Assembly: GCF_005889725.1 (NCBI RefSeq)
Contig: NZ_VCKX01000080.1
Coordinates: 1 to 44,464 of the forward strand
Source: Nonomuraea zeae
Lineage (GTDB): Bacteria; Actinomycetota; Actinomycetes; Streptosporangiales; Streptosporangiaceae
Length of the DNA stretch: 44,464 bases
Reading direction: 5' to 3'
Positions within the stretch are counted from its first letter, which is position 1; every line of letters starts with the position of its first letter. Both the position numbers and the translations under genes were made by a program. Under the pieces are notes generated by a model. The model made no database searches, was not told where the DNA came from, and saw only the letters and a program-made list of their open reading frames with translations. This document shows, piece by piece, positions 17,347-24,425 of the stretch.

Positions 17347-17827
17347 GGTCGGCGAGGGTCTCGTCGGCCCATTCGATGCCGCTGCGGACCTGCCGCAGGC
17401 CCAGCGCCCGCGCGTATTTGCCGAACCCGGGCTCGGTCAGGCACTCCAGCACCGCCAGCCGGGCCTGGTAGCCGTCCCTGATCCGCTCCACCGCCGCGAT
17501 CGCGTCGTCCTTGCCGAGCAGCGGGAGCAGGAACGCCTGGAGCGCCACCTCGTTGCGCACGGTCGCCACGGGCGGGTGCTCCACCAGCCACGTGTGCAGC
17601 TCCTGAGCGCCCGCCGGCGTGATCGTGTAGAGCTTGCGCCCCCGCGGGCCCTCCGACTCCGCCGAGACGAGCCCGTCGGCGGCCATCTTCACCAGCTCCG
17701 GGTAGATCTGCGTGTGCCCGGCCTGCCAGACGTGATTGAGCGAGTGCTCGAACTTCTTGGCCAGGTCATAGCCGCTCGCCGGGCCCACACCCGACAGCAG
17801 CCCGAGCAACGCGATCCGCAGGGACAT
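17333..17827 (-). CDS. PadR family transcriptional regulator
   Basis: This 164-residue repressor has an N-terminal winged helix (MSLRIALLGLLSGVGPASGYDL, then THTQIYPELVKMAADGLV-type recognition segment at about 38-55) and a C-terminal helical dimerisation domain (PadR C, about 90-160). PadR proteins repress adjacent efflux or phenolic-stress genes and release DNA on drug binding. It is divergent from the DHA2 exporter at 17896, and three phased ATGT-N8-ACAT sites fill the gap. The last codons overlap the methyltransferase remnant by 14 bases. Confidence 0.93.
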   Translation of the reverse strand: MSLRIALLGLLSGVGPASGYDLAKKFEHSLNHVWQAGHTQIYPELVKMAADGLVSAESEGPRGRKLYTITPAGAQELHTWLVEHPPVATVRNEVALQAFLLPLLGKDDAIAAVERIRDGYQARLAVLECLTEPGFGKYARALGLRQVRSGIEWADETLADLKRD

Positions 17828-17848
17828 GCCCGCGAGTATATCGAAGAC

Positions 17849-17897
17849 TTGACATGTCGAGACTTACATATCAATCTTCACATGTGACTAATGACAT
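17849..17897. promoter_or_regulatory. Three overlapping PadR boxes with 14-bp phase
   Basis: ATGT-N8-ACAT, the known PadR operator layout, occurs exactly at 17854-17869 and 17882-17897. A copy with one mismatch (ATAT-N8-ACAT) lies at 17868-17883. The three start exactly 14 bases apart and share their outer ACAT/ATGT bases. A TTGACA element (17849-17854) sits at the edge of the first box, and the last box covers the exporter ATG. Binding would block both the exporter promoter and its start. A TATACT on the opposite strand (17835-17840) may be the padR -10. Confidence 0.8.
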
Positions 17898-19338
17898 GAA
17901 GCCGCGAGGCAACGGACTCGTGCTCCTCGCCGTGCTCGGCGGGATGTTCCTGGCGATGCTCGACCAGACGATCGTCGGCACGGCGCTGCCGCGCATCACG
18001 GCCGAGCTGGGCGGCACCACCCTTTACACCTGGGTGGTGACGGCCTATCTGCTCACCTCCACGGTGACCGTGCCGCTCTACGGCAGGCTGTCCGACCAGC
18101 ACGGCCGCAAGCCGTTGCTGCTCATCGGGATGATCGTGTTCGTGGGCGGCTCGGCGCTGTGCGGGGTCGCGCAGGACATGGTGCAGCTCATCGCCTTCCG
18201 CGCGATCCAGGGGCTCGGCGCGGGCGCGCTGCTGCCGCTGTCGATCGCGCTGGTGATGGAGATGTTCCCGCCCGGCTCGAACGGCGCCCGCGTCCAGGGG
18301 GCGCTCGGCGGCGTGATGGGGTTGACGTACCTGGCGGGGCCGTTCCTCGGCGGCCTGTTCACCGACCACGCGAGCTGGCGCTGGGCCTTCTACGTGAACG
18401 TGCCGCTCGGCCTGGCCCTGATCGCCATCGTCGTGCTGCGCCTGCCGAATCGGCCGGGCGTGGGCGGCGGCGGCCGGCCCGACTACGCGGGCATCGCGGT
18501 GTTCACCGTGGCCATCAGCGCGCTGCTGCTGGGACTGACGGAGAAGGGGCTCGACGGCCACACCTGGACCGACGTGACCGTGGCCGGGCCGATCGCGCTC
18601 GCGGCGGCGTTGCTGGTGGTGTTCGTGCTGGTCGAGAGGCGTGCGGCCAGCCCGATCATGCCCATGCACCTGTTCGGCAACCGCACGTACACCCTGGTGA
18701 GCCTGACCTCGTTCAGCACGGCCTTCTGCATGTACGCCGGAGTCGTCTTCCTGCCGCGCTACTTCCAGGAGGCCCTGGGGGTCAGCGCCACCGAGTCCGG
18801 GCTGCGGATCTACCCGATGACGCTGGCGATGGTGGCCGGCAGCGTCCTCATGGGCGCGCTCATGTCCAGGACCAAGCTCTACAAGCCGTGGCTCGTCGTC
18901 GCGCCGTTCCTGCTCGCCGCCGGCGCCCTGCTCTGCGCCAACCTGACCCTCGGCACCTCCGGTGTGGTGCTCGCGGGCTGGATGCTGCTGCTGGGGCTCG
19001 GGATGGGGCCGATGCTGTCCGGGCTGACGGTGGCCGCGCAGCAGTCGGTCGAGCCCCAGTACATCGGCACCGCCTCGGCGAACCTCACCTTCTTCCGGCA
19101 GATCGGCGGCTCGGTCGCGCTGGCGATCGGCGGCACCCTCTACACCTCGACGGTCACGGCCGAGGCGCCCGTGCACGGCCTGGCCGCCGCGCACGCCTCG
19201 GCGGCCGCCGCGGTCATCCCGGCGCTCGGGGTCGTGGGGGCCTTGATCGCCCTGGTGGCGCTGGTGGCGATGCCGGGCAGGAGGCTGGAGGTCCCCGCCA
19301 CGCCGCAGAGCAAGGTCGAGGCCGGTTTCGCGTCATAA
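17896..19338 (+). CDS. DHA2 family MFS multidrug exporter (14 helices)
   Basis: This is a 480-residue drug:proton antiporter. The N-terminus LDQTIVGTALPRITAELGG carries the DHA2 motif D1, LYGRLSDQHGRKPLL is motif A (about residues 58-72), and GPFLGGLFTDHASWRWAFYVNVPLG is motif C with the linker (about 141-165). Fourteen hydrophobic segments can be counted. ATG 17896 (MKPRGNG) lacks a ribosome site and sits within the last PadR box. ATG 17854 would add 14 residues starting inside box 1, so the shorter start is preferred, perhaps on a nearly leaderless mRNA. It is probably induced when PadR binds a drug. Confidence 0.94.
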   Translation: MKPRGNGLVLLAVLGGMFLAMLDQTIVGTALPRITAELGGTTLYTWVVTAYLLTSTVTVPLYGRLSDQHGRKPLLLIGMIVFVGGSALCGVAQDMVQLIAFRAIQGLGAGALLPLSIALVMEMFPPGSNGARVQGALGGVMGLTYLAGPFLGGLFTDHASWRWAFYVNVPLGLALIAIVVLRLPNRPGVGGGGRPDYAGIAVFTVAISALLLGLTEKGLDGHTWTDVTVAGPIALAAALLVVFVLVERRAASPIMPMHLFGNRTYTLVSLTSFSTAFCMYAGVVFLPRYFQEALGVSATESGLRIYPMTLAMVAGSVLMGALMSRTKLYKPWLVVAPFLLAAGALLCANLTLGTSGVVLAGWMLLLGLGMGPMLSGLTVAAQQSVEPQYIGTASANLTFFRQIGGSVALAIGGTLYTSTVTAEAPVHGLAAAHASAAAAVIPALGVVGALIALVALVAMPGRRLEVPATPQSKVEAGFAS

Positions 19339-19386
19339 GCAGCCTCGTGCGAAGCTGTGATTGTCCCCAAGACCACGGAGGTCCTC

Positions 19387-19587
19387 ATGGCTGAAACACC
19401 CGAGCCGGAAATCGACGAAACTCCCGAGGACGAGATGAAGCGAAAGTTCCGGGAGGCGCTGGAGCGCAAGCGCAGCCAGCATGCCGGTGCGGACGCTGGT
19501 GGCAGGGGCGTCGACCCATCGAAGATCCACGGGGCGCACGGTCCGGCTGCGAGTAAAAGATCGTTCAGGCGCAAGAGCGGCGGCTGA
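19387..19587 (+). CDS. DUF5302 small protein
   Basis: This 66-residue hydrophilic protein matches the actinobacterial DUF5302 family: an acidic N-terminus (ETPEDEMKRKFREALERKR, one charged helix), a Gly/Ala linker, and a basic tail (KRSFRRKSGG). The function is unknown; the charge pattern suggests a nucleic-acid or protein-binding role, which is inference only. ACGGAGG precedes ATG 19387. A strong terminator follows 14 bases after the stop. Confidence 0.88.
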   Translation: MAETPEPEIDETPEDEMKRKFREALERKRSQHAGADAGGRGVDPSKIHGAHGPAASKRSFRRKSGG

Positions 19588-19601
19588 GGCTGGAATTAGC
19601 A

Positions 19602-19634
19602 GGGGGTACGGCATGCCGTACCCCCTTTCTCTTT
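19602..19634 (+). terminator. Rho-independent terminator after DUF5302
   Basis: A perfect 24-base palindrome, GGGGGTACGGCA then TGCCGTACCCCC (19602-19625), is followed by TTTCTCTTT. It is the clearest intrinsic terminator in the window. It insulates the downstream c-di-AMP riboswitch region from upstream transcription. Confidence 0.92.
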
Positions 19635-19754
19635 ACCTGGGTAGGTAGATCTTCGCCCGATTCATGACGATTCGTTTGCGTTTGTCCGGAATTCGTGGTT
19701 ACAGTGTTGAACCGTTACCAGCCGGTGGCGTGGACCTTACCCAGGAGGGACCAG

Positions 19755-19886
19755 CCGGCTGGCGCCGAATCCCGATTCATCGGGAACCGGGGACCCATCG
19801 CAATTGGGGTGAATCCGACCGTGTGTCGGTAGGGCATCTCCACGCCCGAACCCGTCAGCTAACCCGGTAGGCGAGATGGAGAGGAC
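19755..19886 (+). promoter_or_regulatory. c-di-AMP riboswitch (ydaO/yuaA class)
   Basis: The RNA shows the conserved blocks of this class in order: GCCGAATCC, CGGGAACCGGGGACCCA, TTGGGGTGAATC, GGTAGGGC and the 3' signature CCGAACCCGTCAGCTAACC followed by GGTAGGCG and GAGATGGAGAGGA. The class binds cyclic di-AMP, usually turning genes off. In actinobacteria it controls cell-wall hydrolases, Rpf factors and osmolyte or K+ functions. It lies 190 bases before the secreted DPBB protein. The leader from 19887 to 20075 holds several short GC hairpins but no clear terminator with a T-tract, so the mode of control is open. Confidence 0.93.
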
Positions 19887-20075
19887 ACCTTTCATCGCCA
19901 TGCAAGACCGCGTCGTACCCCCAGACAGAGTAGTGCCGGTCGCCCGCTGAGCGGCCCGCTTTCCCCCGGCTCTTTCCGCGCTCTCGCGTAGCGATTCGCC
20001 AGGCGTCCTGCTCTGCTGCGCCTTTTCCTAGCGAGCGCATTCCCCCTGTCTCCTCGCGAAGGACTTCACTTCTTC

Positions 20076-20834
20076 ATGTCTCGATCTGGCCTGCGTGCCC
20101 TCATTCTGCTCACTGCCTCCGCCGTCGGCGCGTTGACCATCGCCGGCACCGCGGCCCACGCCGACTCCGACACGGACGAGAAGGTCATGCTCAAGGGCTC
20201 GACCACGGCGTCCTACTTCTGGGACGACTCCTCCGGCCGCGCCGGCGACACCGGGCTGCCCGCCAGTGGCAAGCCCATGCAGAAGGGTCTGGCCGCCAGC
20301 CCGAGCTGGCCGCTGATGACCGAGGGATACGTGGTCTACAAGGGCAAGAAGATGCCCTTCTTCGTCGGTGACCGCGGCCCCGGCGAGCCCTCCAGCCGCG
20401 GCGTCATGCTGGACCTCGACGCCAAGACCTTCGCCGCGCTGACCGGCGGGCGGTTCAACTCCAGCACGCTCGGCGTGGACGGCGTCGGCGGCCAGGGCCA
20501 CATCGAGGTCGACTACGTCATCACCAAGTGGGGCAGCGGCGTGGGCAAGAAGAACTACCCCGTCGCCTTCTCCACCGGCGCCTGGTCCGAGCGCGACAAC
20601 AACCCGGCCGAGCCCCCGCAGCCCGAGGAGTCCTCCCAGGGCGGCAAGTCCGTACCGGCCGCGGACGAGAACGCGGACGGCAGGCTCGTCCAGGAGGGCA
20701 ACGGCACCGAGACCGAGGGGTCCGGCAACACCGTGGGCACCACCATCCTGGCCGGCGCCCTGGCGGCGGCGGGCGGCGGCGCGGTGCTCGGCGGCGAGCG
20801 CATCCGCGCCCTCGTCCGGAGCCGCCTGCACTGA
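20076..20834 (+). CDS. Secreted double-psi beta-barrel (RlpA-like) protein with C-terminal membrane anchor
   Basis: Signal peptide residues 1-29 (cleavage after AAHA) are followed by a DPBB-like domain at about 38-150: TASYFWDD, ASGKPMQKGLAASPSWPL, FFVGDRGPG and GVMLDLDAKTFAAL. These match the RlpA/3D-type barrel with its Asp-Arg-Gly motif, a fold used by wall-lytic transglycosylases and Rpf-like proteins. An acidic linker and a C-terminal hydrophobic helix with an RIRALVRSR tail suggest membrane anchoring outside the cell. Control by the c-di-AMP riboswitch upstream fits a wall-remodelling role. Lytic activity is unproven. AAGGA lies 12 bases before the ATG. Confidence 0.85.
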   Translation: MSRSGLRALILLTASAVGALTIAGTAAHADSDTDEKVMLKGSTTASYFWDDSSGRAGDTGLPASGKPMQKGLAASPSWPLMTEGYVVYKGKKMPFFVGDRGPGEPSSRGVMLDLDAKTFAALTGGRFNSSTLGVDGVGGQGHIEVDYVITKWGSGVGKKNYPVAFSTGAWSERDNNPAEPPQPEESSQGGKSVPAADENADGRLVQEGNGTETEGSGNTVGTTILAGALAAAGGGAVLGGERIRALVRSRLH

Positions 20835-20901
20835 GCGGCGCCACCCTCGGGAGCCACCTCGGGAGCCGCGCCGCACCTGGCGGCGGCGCGCCGGGCGAAC
20901 C

Positions 20902-20937
20902 TTTACTGAGCGGCAACAGAATGTCATTCTGGTGCGC
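20902..20937 (+). promoter_or_regulatory. Promoter with palindromic operator CAGAAT-GTC-ATTCTG
   Basis: CAGAAT (20917-20922) and ATTCTG (20926-20931) are perfect arms around GTC. TTTACT (20902-20907), a 17-base spacer and CATTCT (20925-20930) could be -35 and -10, placing the transcript start at GTG 20938. The operator would then cover the -10. No regulator gene is adjacent. Confidence 0.45.
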
Positions 20938-21783
20938 GTGACCACCCGCGTAGCCGCAAACGGCATCGAAATCGCCTACGAGAGCTTCGGCTCGCCGGAT
21001 GGGCGGCCCCTGCTGCTCATCATGGGGCTCGGCGCCCAGCTCATCCACTGGGACGAGGGGTTCTGCGAGCTCCTGGCCGAGCAGGGACACCACGTCGTCC
21101 GGTTCGACAACCGCGACGTCGGCCTGTCCACGCACTTCCACGACGCCGGCGTCCCCGCGATGGGGACGTCCTCGGCGTACCTGCTGGACGACCTGGCCGA
21201 CGACACCGCCGGGCTCATGGACGCCCTCGGCTGGCCCGCCGCCCACGTGGTGGGCGCGTCGATGGGCGGGATGATCGCCCAGACGCTGGCCATCCGGCAT
21301 CCGGCACGCGTGCTGACCCTGACCTCGATCATGTCCACCCCGAGCCCGGCGGCGGCACCGCCGACCGAGGCCGCGACCGCCGTGCTCATGGCCAGGCCGC
21401 CCGCCGACCGCGCGGCCGTGCTCGCGCAGGCGGTGCAGACCTGGTCCGTCATCGGCTCGCCCGGCTACGAGCTGGACCATGAGCGGATCACGGCGCTGGC
21501 CGGGCTGGCCTACGACCGGTGCTTCGACCCGGCGGGGACCGCCAGGCAACTCGCCGCCATCATGGCCTCGGGCGACCGTACGGCGTTGCTGGCCGGCGTG
21601 ACCGTGCCCACGCTCGTGCTGCACGGGGAGGCCGATCAGCTCGTCCCGATCGCGGGCGGGCAGGCCACGGCGGCGGCCGTTCCCGGCGCCCGGCTGGTCT
21701 CCTATCCGGGCATGGGGCACGACCTGCCGCGCCCGCTCTGGCCCGACTTCGTGGCCGAGATCACCAAGCTCACCTCTGCCTGA
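20938..21783 (+). CDS. Alpha/beta hydrolase
   Basis: This is a canonical alpha/beta-hydrolase of about 281 residues. It has the oxyanion segment LLIMGLGAQLIHW, the nucleophile elbow VVGASMGGMIAQTLA with the catalytic Ser near residue 105, an Asp candidate in VLHGEADQLVPI and the His in YPGMGHDLP. The family includes esterases, lactonases and aclacinomycin methylesterase-like enzymes (RdmC-like); the substrate is unknown. Start is GTG 20938 or GTG 20932 (two extra residues). The former fits a leaderless transcript. Confidence 0.9.
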   Translation: MTTRVAANGIEIAYESFGSPDGRPLLLIMGLGAQLIHWDEGFCELLAEQGHHVVRFDNRDVGLSTHFHDAGVPAMGTSSAYLLDDLADDTAGLMDALGWPAAHVVGASMGGMIAQTLAIRHPARVLTLTSIMSTPSPAAAPPTEAATAVLMARPPADRAAVLAQAVQTWSVIGSPGYELDHERITALAGLAYDRCFDPAGTARQLAAIMASGDRTALLAGVTVPTLVLHGEADQLVPIAGGQATAAAVPGARLVSYPGMGHDLPRPLWPDFVAEITKLTSA

Positions 21784-21797
21784 CGCCGCCCCCGCGG

Positions 21798-21837
21798 CCG
21801 TGGCCGCCCCGATCGCGCTGCGCCGGGGTGGCCACGG
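21798..21837. terminator. Bidirectional GC hairpin between convergent genes
   Basis: CCGTGGCC-G-CCCC (21798-21810) pairs with GGGG-T-GGCCACGG (21825-21837) around a 14-base loop, giving a 13-pair stem if the central G-U pair is counted. It occupies the 61-base gap between the hydrolase and the roadblock operon, both ending here. It lacks T-tracts, common for actinobacterial terminators. Confidence 0.65.
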
Positions 21838-21844
21838 TGTCGCG

Positions 21845-22216
21845 TCAGACCTCCAGCTTCTCCTCGATGCTGCGGAGCTGGTGCCTGGCCAGCGCCAAAT
21901 TCGCGCGCCCGCGATCGAGCGCCAGGTAGAGGAACAGCCCCTTGCCGCCGCGACCGGTGATCGGCCGGATGATGTGGTACTGACCGCTGAGCGTGATCAG
22001 GATGTCCTCGATGTTGTCCTTGAGACCCAGGGAGTCCATCGTGCGGAGCTTGGCCTTGACCACCTCCGTGTTGCCCGCGGCGGCGATCTGGAGGTCCAGG
22101 TCCTTGGAGCCGCCGAGCGCGCCCAGAGCCATGCCGCTGCCGTGATCGACGATCGCGGCCCCGATCGAGCCGTCGATCGTCATCATCTCCTTGAGGGATA
22201 CGTCCATGCCCGCCAT
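21845..22216 (-). CDS. Roadblock/LC7 domain protein (third in operon)
   Basis: This 123-residue single-domain roadblock protein has LKEMMTIDGSIGAAIVDHGSGMALG at the N-terminus and a closing helix LALARHQLRSIEEKLEV. The roadblock fold usually dimerises and regulates Ras-like GTPases (MglB with MglA, CvnB with CvnD). It resembles the first roadblock gene of the same operon (23509-23883), notably in the ALARH-L-SI ending, so they are paralogues. The start is ATG 22216 or ATG 22207; AGGAG lies close upstream. It is last in the four-gene operon, 27 bases behind the second roadblock gene. Confidence 0.88.
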   Translation of the reverse strand: MAGMDVSLKEMMTIDGSIGAAIVDHGSGMALGALGGSKDLDLQIAAAGNTEVVKAKLRTMDSLGLKDNIEDILITLSGQYHIIRPITGRGGKGLFLYLALDRGRANLALARHQLRSIEEKLEV

Positions 22217-22243
22217 GTCTCCTGCCTTTCTGTCAGGGATGGG

Positions 22244-22651
22244 TCAGTGCTTGCGTGCTGCGACGGCGGCCACTCCGGCAGCCGTCTTCCTGCCCTCCAG
22301 CCGCAGCAGCCCGACGTTCGTGCCGGGCCCGGCCAGGACTGTGAGGACGATGGTGGGACCGGCGGCGTAGAAGGCCACGAAACCGGCGGTGCCGGAGATG
22401 AGCGTCTCCTCCATCGCGCCCTGCCCGGTCATGATCAGCATCCGCCGGCTCATCGCGAGCAGCGCCGCCGACAGGGCCGCGGCCTGCTCACCGCCGTCCT
22501 GCATGTCGCAGGCCACCTGGAGGCCGTCGACGGTGCAGGCGACGCTCCCGGTCACGTCCGGTGTGCGCTCGCGCAGGAGCGTCATCTCCTCCAGAACCTC
22601 TTGCCGCAGCTCCACCGGTGGCCTCCTCCTCCTGAGCGAGAGGAACCTCAC
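22244..22651 (-). CDS. Roadblock/LC7 domain protein (second in operon)
   Basis: This 135-residue protein has a basic N-terminus (MRFLSLRRRRPP) and a helix before a roadblock domain. GSVACTVDGLQVACDM, AALSAALLAMSRRML and the strand pair TIVLTVLAGPGTNVGLLRLEGR resemble MglB/CvnB more than its two operon neighbours do. Its start overlaps the stop of the PATAN/winged-helix gene by four bases. No Ras-like GTPase gene is nearby, so its partner is unknown. Confidence 0.88.
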   Translation of the reverse strand: MRFLSLRRRRPPVELRQEVLEEMTLLRERTPDVTGSVACTVDGLQVACDMQDGGEQAAALSAALLAMSRRMLIMTGQGAMEETLISGTAGFVAFYAAGPTIVLTVLAGPGTNVGLLRLEGRKTAAGVAAVAARKH

Positions 22652-23505
22652 GACAGCTCCTCAAGGGCCTTCTTCAGCCGCATCAGCAGCGCCAGATCGG
22701 ACGGATCACCCGTCGTGACCGGGCCGAGCCCCGGCCCCGACGCGCCGGGATCGTGCGGCGGGCGCGCGTACACCTGCCGCTCCCGCCTCGGCAGCTCCTC
22801 TCCGGTCTGGGCGCTGTGTTGCCCCGGTGCGGCTGCCTTCCTGGCCGGTACGGCGGGGTCCGGGTCCGGCGGGGCGAGCAGCCCGGCCGCCGCCAGCCGC
22901 CGGACCGCCAGCAGGACCGAGTACGCCGAGCGGCCGATCTGCTTGGCCAGCTCCAGCGGCGTGGCCTTGTGATCGGCCCGGACGATGACCTCCCACTGGA
23001 TCCGGCTCAGCGTCACCCCGTGGCCGGGCAGCCGCGGCACCGGGCGCACCGGCAGGGTGTCCACCTCGGCGGACGGCCAGGTCTGGGCCAGCTGCGTGCG
23101 CCGCCGCGCGCACTCCCGCACCAGCCCGGGCACGTCGAAGAACCAGTGCCCGCCCAGCCAGTGCTGCTCGCCCGGACGGAACTTGGGCCGCGTCCCGCTC
23201 ATCGGCAGCAGGAAGAAGGCCGCGTCCAGGACCACGCCGAGCACCGCGTACTGGAGCTCGCCGAGCGTGATGGGCCCGTCGGCGAGCAGCCGCTCGCAGC
23301 CGCCGTCGGACTGCAGCCCGCGCAGCGCCGCCTCGGTCACCAGCCCCCGCGCCGCGAGCAGGCGTTCGACACTCGGGGTCTGGGCGCACTCCATGTACGT
23401 CACACGCCCCTCGGACAGGAAGATCGTGCCGTTCCTGCCGAGGCGGAGCGCGCCCGTGGACTGCTCGCGGGCGAGCCCGGCCAGGAGTGTGTCGAGCCTG
23501 GTCAT
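22648..23505 (-). CDS. PATAN/DUF4388-like plus winged-helix regulator
   Basis: The N-terminal ~90 residues (LDTLLAGLAREQSTGALRLG, then GTIFLSEGRVTYMECAQTP, LLAARGLVTEAAL) match the PATAN/DUF4388 domain, which typically interacts with receiver or roadblock partners. A middle helical part follows. Residues ~175-215 (LSRIQWEVIVRADHKATPLELA, then RSAYSVLLAVRRLAAAGLL) look like a winged helix. A disordered Pro/Gly-rich segment and a short terminal helix (LALLMRLKKALEEL) end it. It lies three bases after the first roadblock gene and overlaps the second. Probably a DNA-binding output or scaffold of the roadblock module. Confidence 0.8.
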   Translation of the reverse strand: MTRLDTLLAGLAREQSTGALRLGRNGTIFLSEGRVTYMECAQTPSVERLLAARGLVTEAALRGLQSDGGCERLLADGPITLGELQYAVLGVVLDAAFFLLPMSGTRPKFRPGEQHWLGGHWFFDVPGLVRECARRRTQLAQTWPSAEVDTLPVRPVPRLPGHGVTLSRIQWEVIVRADHKATPLELAKQIGRSAYSVLLAVRRLAAAGLLAPPDPDPAVPARKAAAPGQHSAQTGEELPRRERQVYARPPHDPGASGPGLGPVTTGDPSDLALLMRLKKALEELS

Positions 23506-23508
23506 GGG

Positions 23509-23883
23509 TCACGTCGTCAGGCGGCTGGAGATGGACTGGAGGCGGTGCCGAGCCAGGGCGATGTTAGATCGTTCCAGGTCCAGGCGTACGTAGATGACCA
23601 GCGGCCCTTCGAAGACCGTCTCCAGCGGCCTGAGCAGGTGGTGACCCTTGTCCGTGGTGACGAGCATGTCGTCGATGCGCACCACGTCGCCGGGGCACGA
23701 GCGGGCCAGGCTGTCGGTGGTGGCGCGCAGCGCCTCCGTCAGAGCCGCCGCCGACCGGTCGGCGTCCACGCCGGAGGAGCTGCTGAAGGCCACCGCCATG
23801 CCGCTGGTGTGATCCACCAGCATCGCGTCGAGCGCGCCTGGTATGGACATGACCTCGGCCAAGCAGGTGTCGATTCCGAGCAC
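23509..23883 (-). CDS. Roadblock/LC7 domain protein (first in operon)
   Basis: This 124-residue roadblock protein opens with GIDTCLAEVMSIPGALDAML, has the VDHTSGMAVAFSSSSG strand-turn, and ends with NIALARHRLQSISSRL. It leads a four-gene minus-strand operon (23883 to 21845) of three roadblock proteins and one PATAN/winged-helix protein. Unlike conservons there is no sensor kinase, DUF742 or GTPase gene. The 137-base upstream gap is relatively A/T-rich near 23930-24020 and probably carries the promoter. Confidence 0.88.
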   Translation of the reverse strand: MLGIDTCLAEVMSIPGALDAMLVDHTSGMAVAFSSSSGVDADRSAAALTEALRATTDSLARSCPGDVVRIDDMLVTTDKGHHLLRPLETVFEGPLVIYVRLDLERSNIALARHRLQSISSRLTT

Positions 23884-24020
23884 GTGTCCTCCCTCGCCGT
23901 ACTGGGACGCAGCCAGCGTAGGGGGGAGGGAATAGTGCGAATTTGATGGATTGCTCGGCCGTTAAGCTTTTATACGGCTACGACGGAGAAAACCACCACT
24001 GCTGCGGATAAATGTTTGAT

Positions 24021-24371
24021 TCATGAAGCTTTTTCGCGGCAGCGGAGGATTTCGCTGACATTCTCCTCGGCCCATCGGGCCACCACCGAGACCGGGCCGT
24101 GCAACGACCGGCCGAGCTCCGTCAGCGCGTACTCCACCCGCGGCGGCACCTCGGCGAACACCTCCCGCGTCACCAGCCCGTCGTGCTCCATGGCGCGCAG
24201 CGTCTGCGTCAGCACCTTGGGCGTGACCCCGCCGATCCGGGTCCGCAGCTGGGTGAAGCGCAGCGGCCCGCCGTCGAGGCTCAGCAGCACCAGCACCGAC
24301 CACTTGTCCCCGATCCGATCCAGGACCAGCCTGGTCGGACAGTTCGGGTCGAAGGCATCACCAGTATCCAC
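24021..24371 (-). CDS. HxlR family transcriptional regulator
   Basis: This MarR-like winged-helix repressor of the HxlR/DUF24 family has FDPNCPTRLVLDRIGDKWSVLVLLSL at the N-terminus, PLRFTQLRTRIGGVTPKVLTQTLRAME as helix-turn-helix, and VPPRVEYALTELGRSL as the wing. The Cys in NCPTR is at the position used for redox or electrophile sensing in YodB/HypR relatives. GTG 24371 is chosen because a TATAAG -10-like element on the minus strand (24383-24378) would place the transcript start there. ATG 24407 would start inside the palindromic operator. It is divergent from an NmrA-like reductase that it likely controls. Confidence 0.88.
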   Translation of the reverse strand: MDTGDAFDPNCPTRLVLDRIGDKWSVLVLLSLDGGPLRFTQLRTRIGGVTPKVLTQTLRAMEHDGLVTREVFAEVPPRVEYALTELGRSLHGPVSVVARWAEENVSEILRCREKAS

Positions 24372-24398
24372 AAGGTACTTATAGCACGATGAAGTAAC

Positions 24399-24417
24399 CA
24401 GTATCATTTGGATACTG
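24399..24417. promoter_or_regulatory. Palindromic operator between HxlR and reductase genes
   Basis: CAGTATC-ATTTG-GATACTG is a perfect inverted repeat with 7-base arms. ACCAGTATC also recurs as a direct repeat at about 24360, which would give a second half-site. It lies where HxlR-family dimers bind, overlapping candidate -10 elements TATCAT (24402) and TACTGT (24413) of the reductase gene. Autoregulation with divergent control is the simplest reading. Confidence 0.7.
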
Positions 24418-24425
24418 TGGAGCCC

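Noticed and set aside
19887..20075. Small gene in the riboswitch leader (short minus-strand frame)
   Set aside because: It has no ribosome site, is Arg-rich, and lies antisense to a conserved regulatory leader.
21845..23883. Conservon (cvn) operon
   Set aside because: The CvnA kinase, DUF742 protein and CvnD GTPase are missing and three roadblock proteins are present, so the standard label does not fit.
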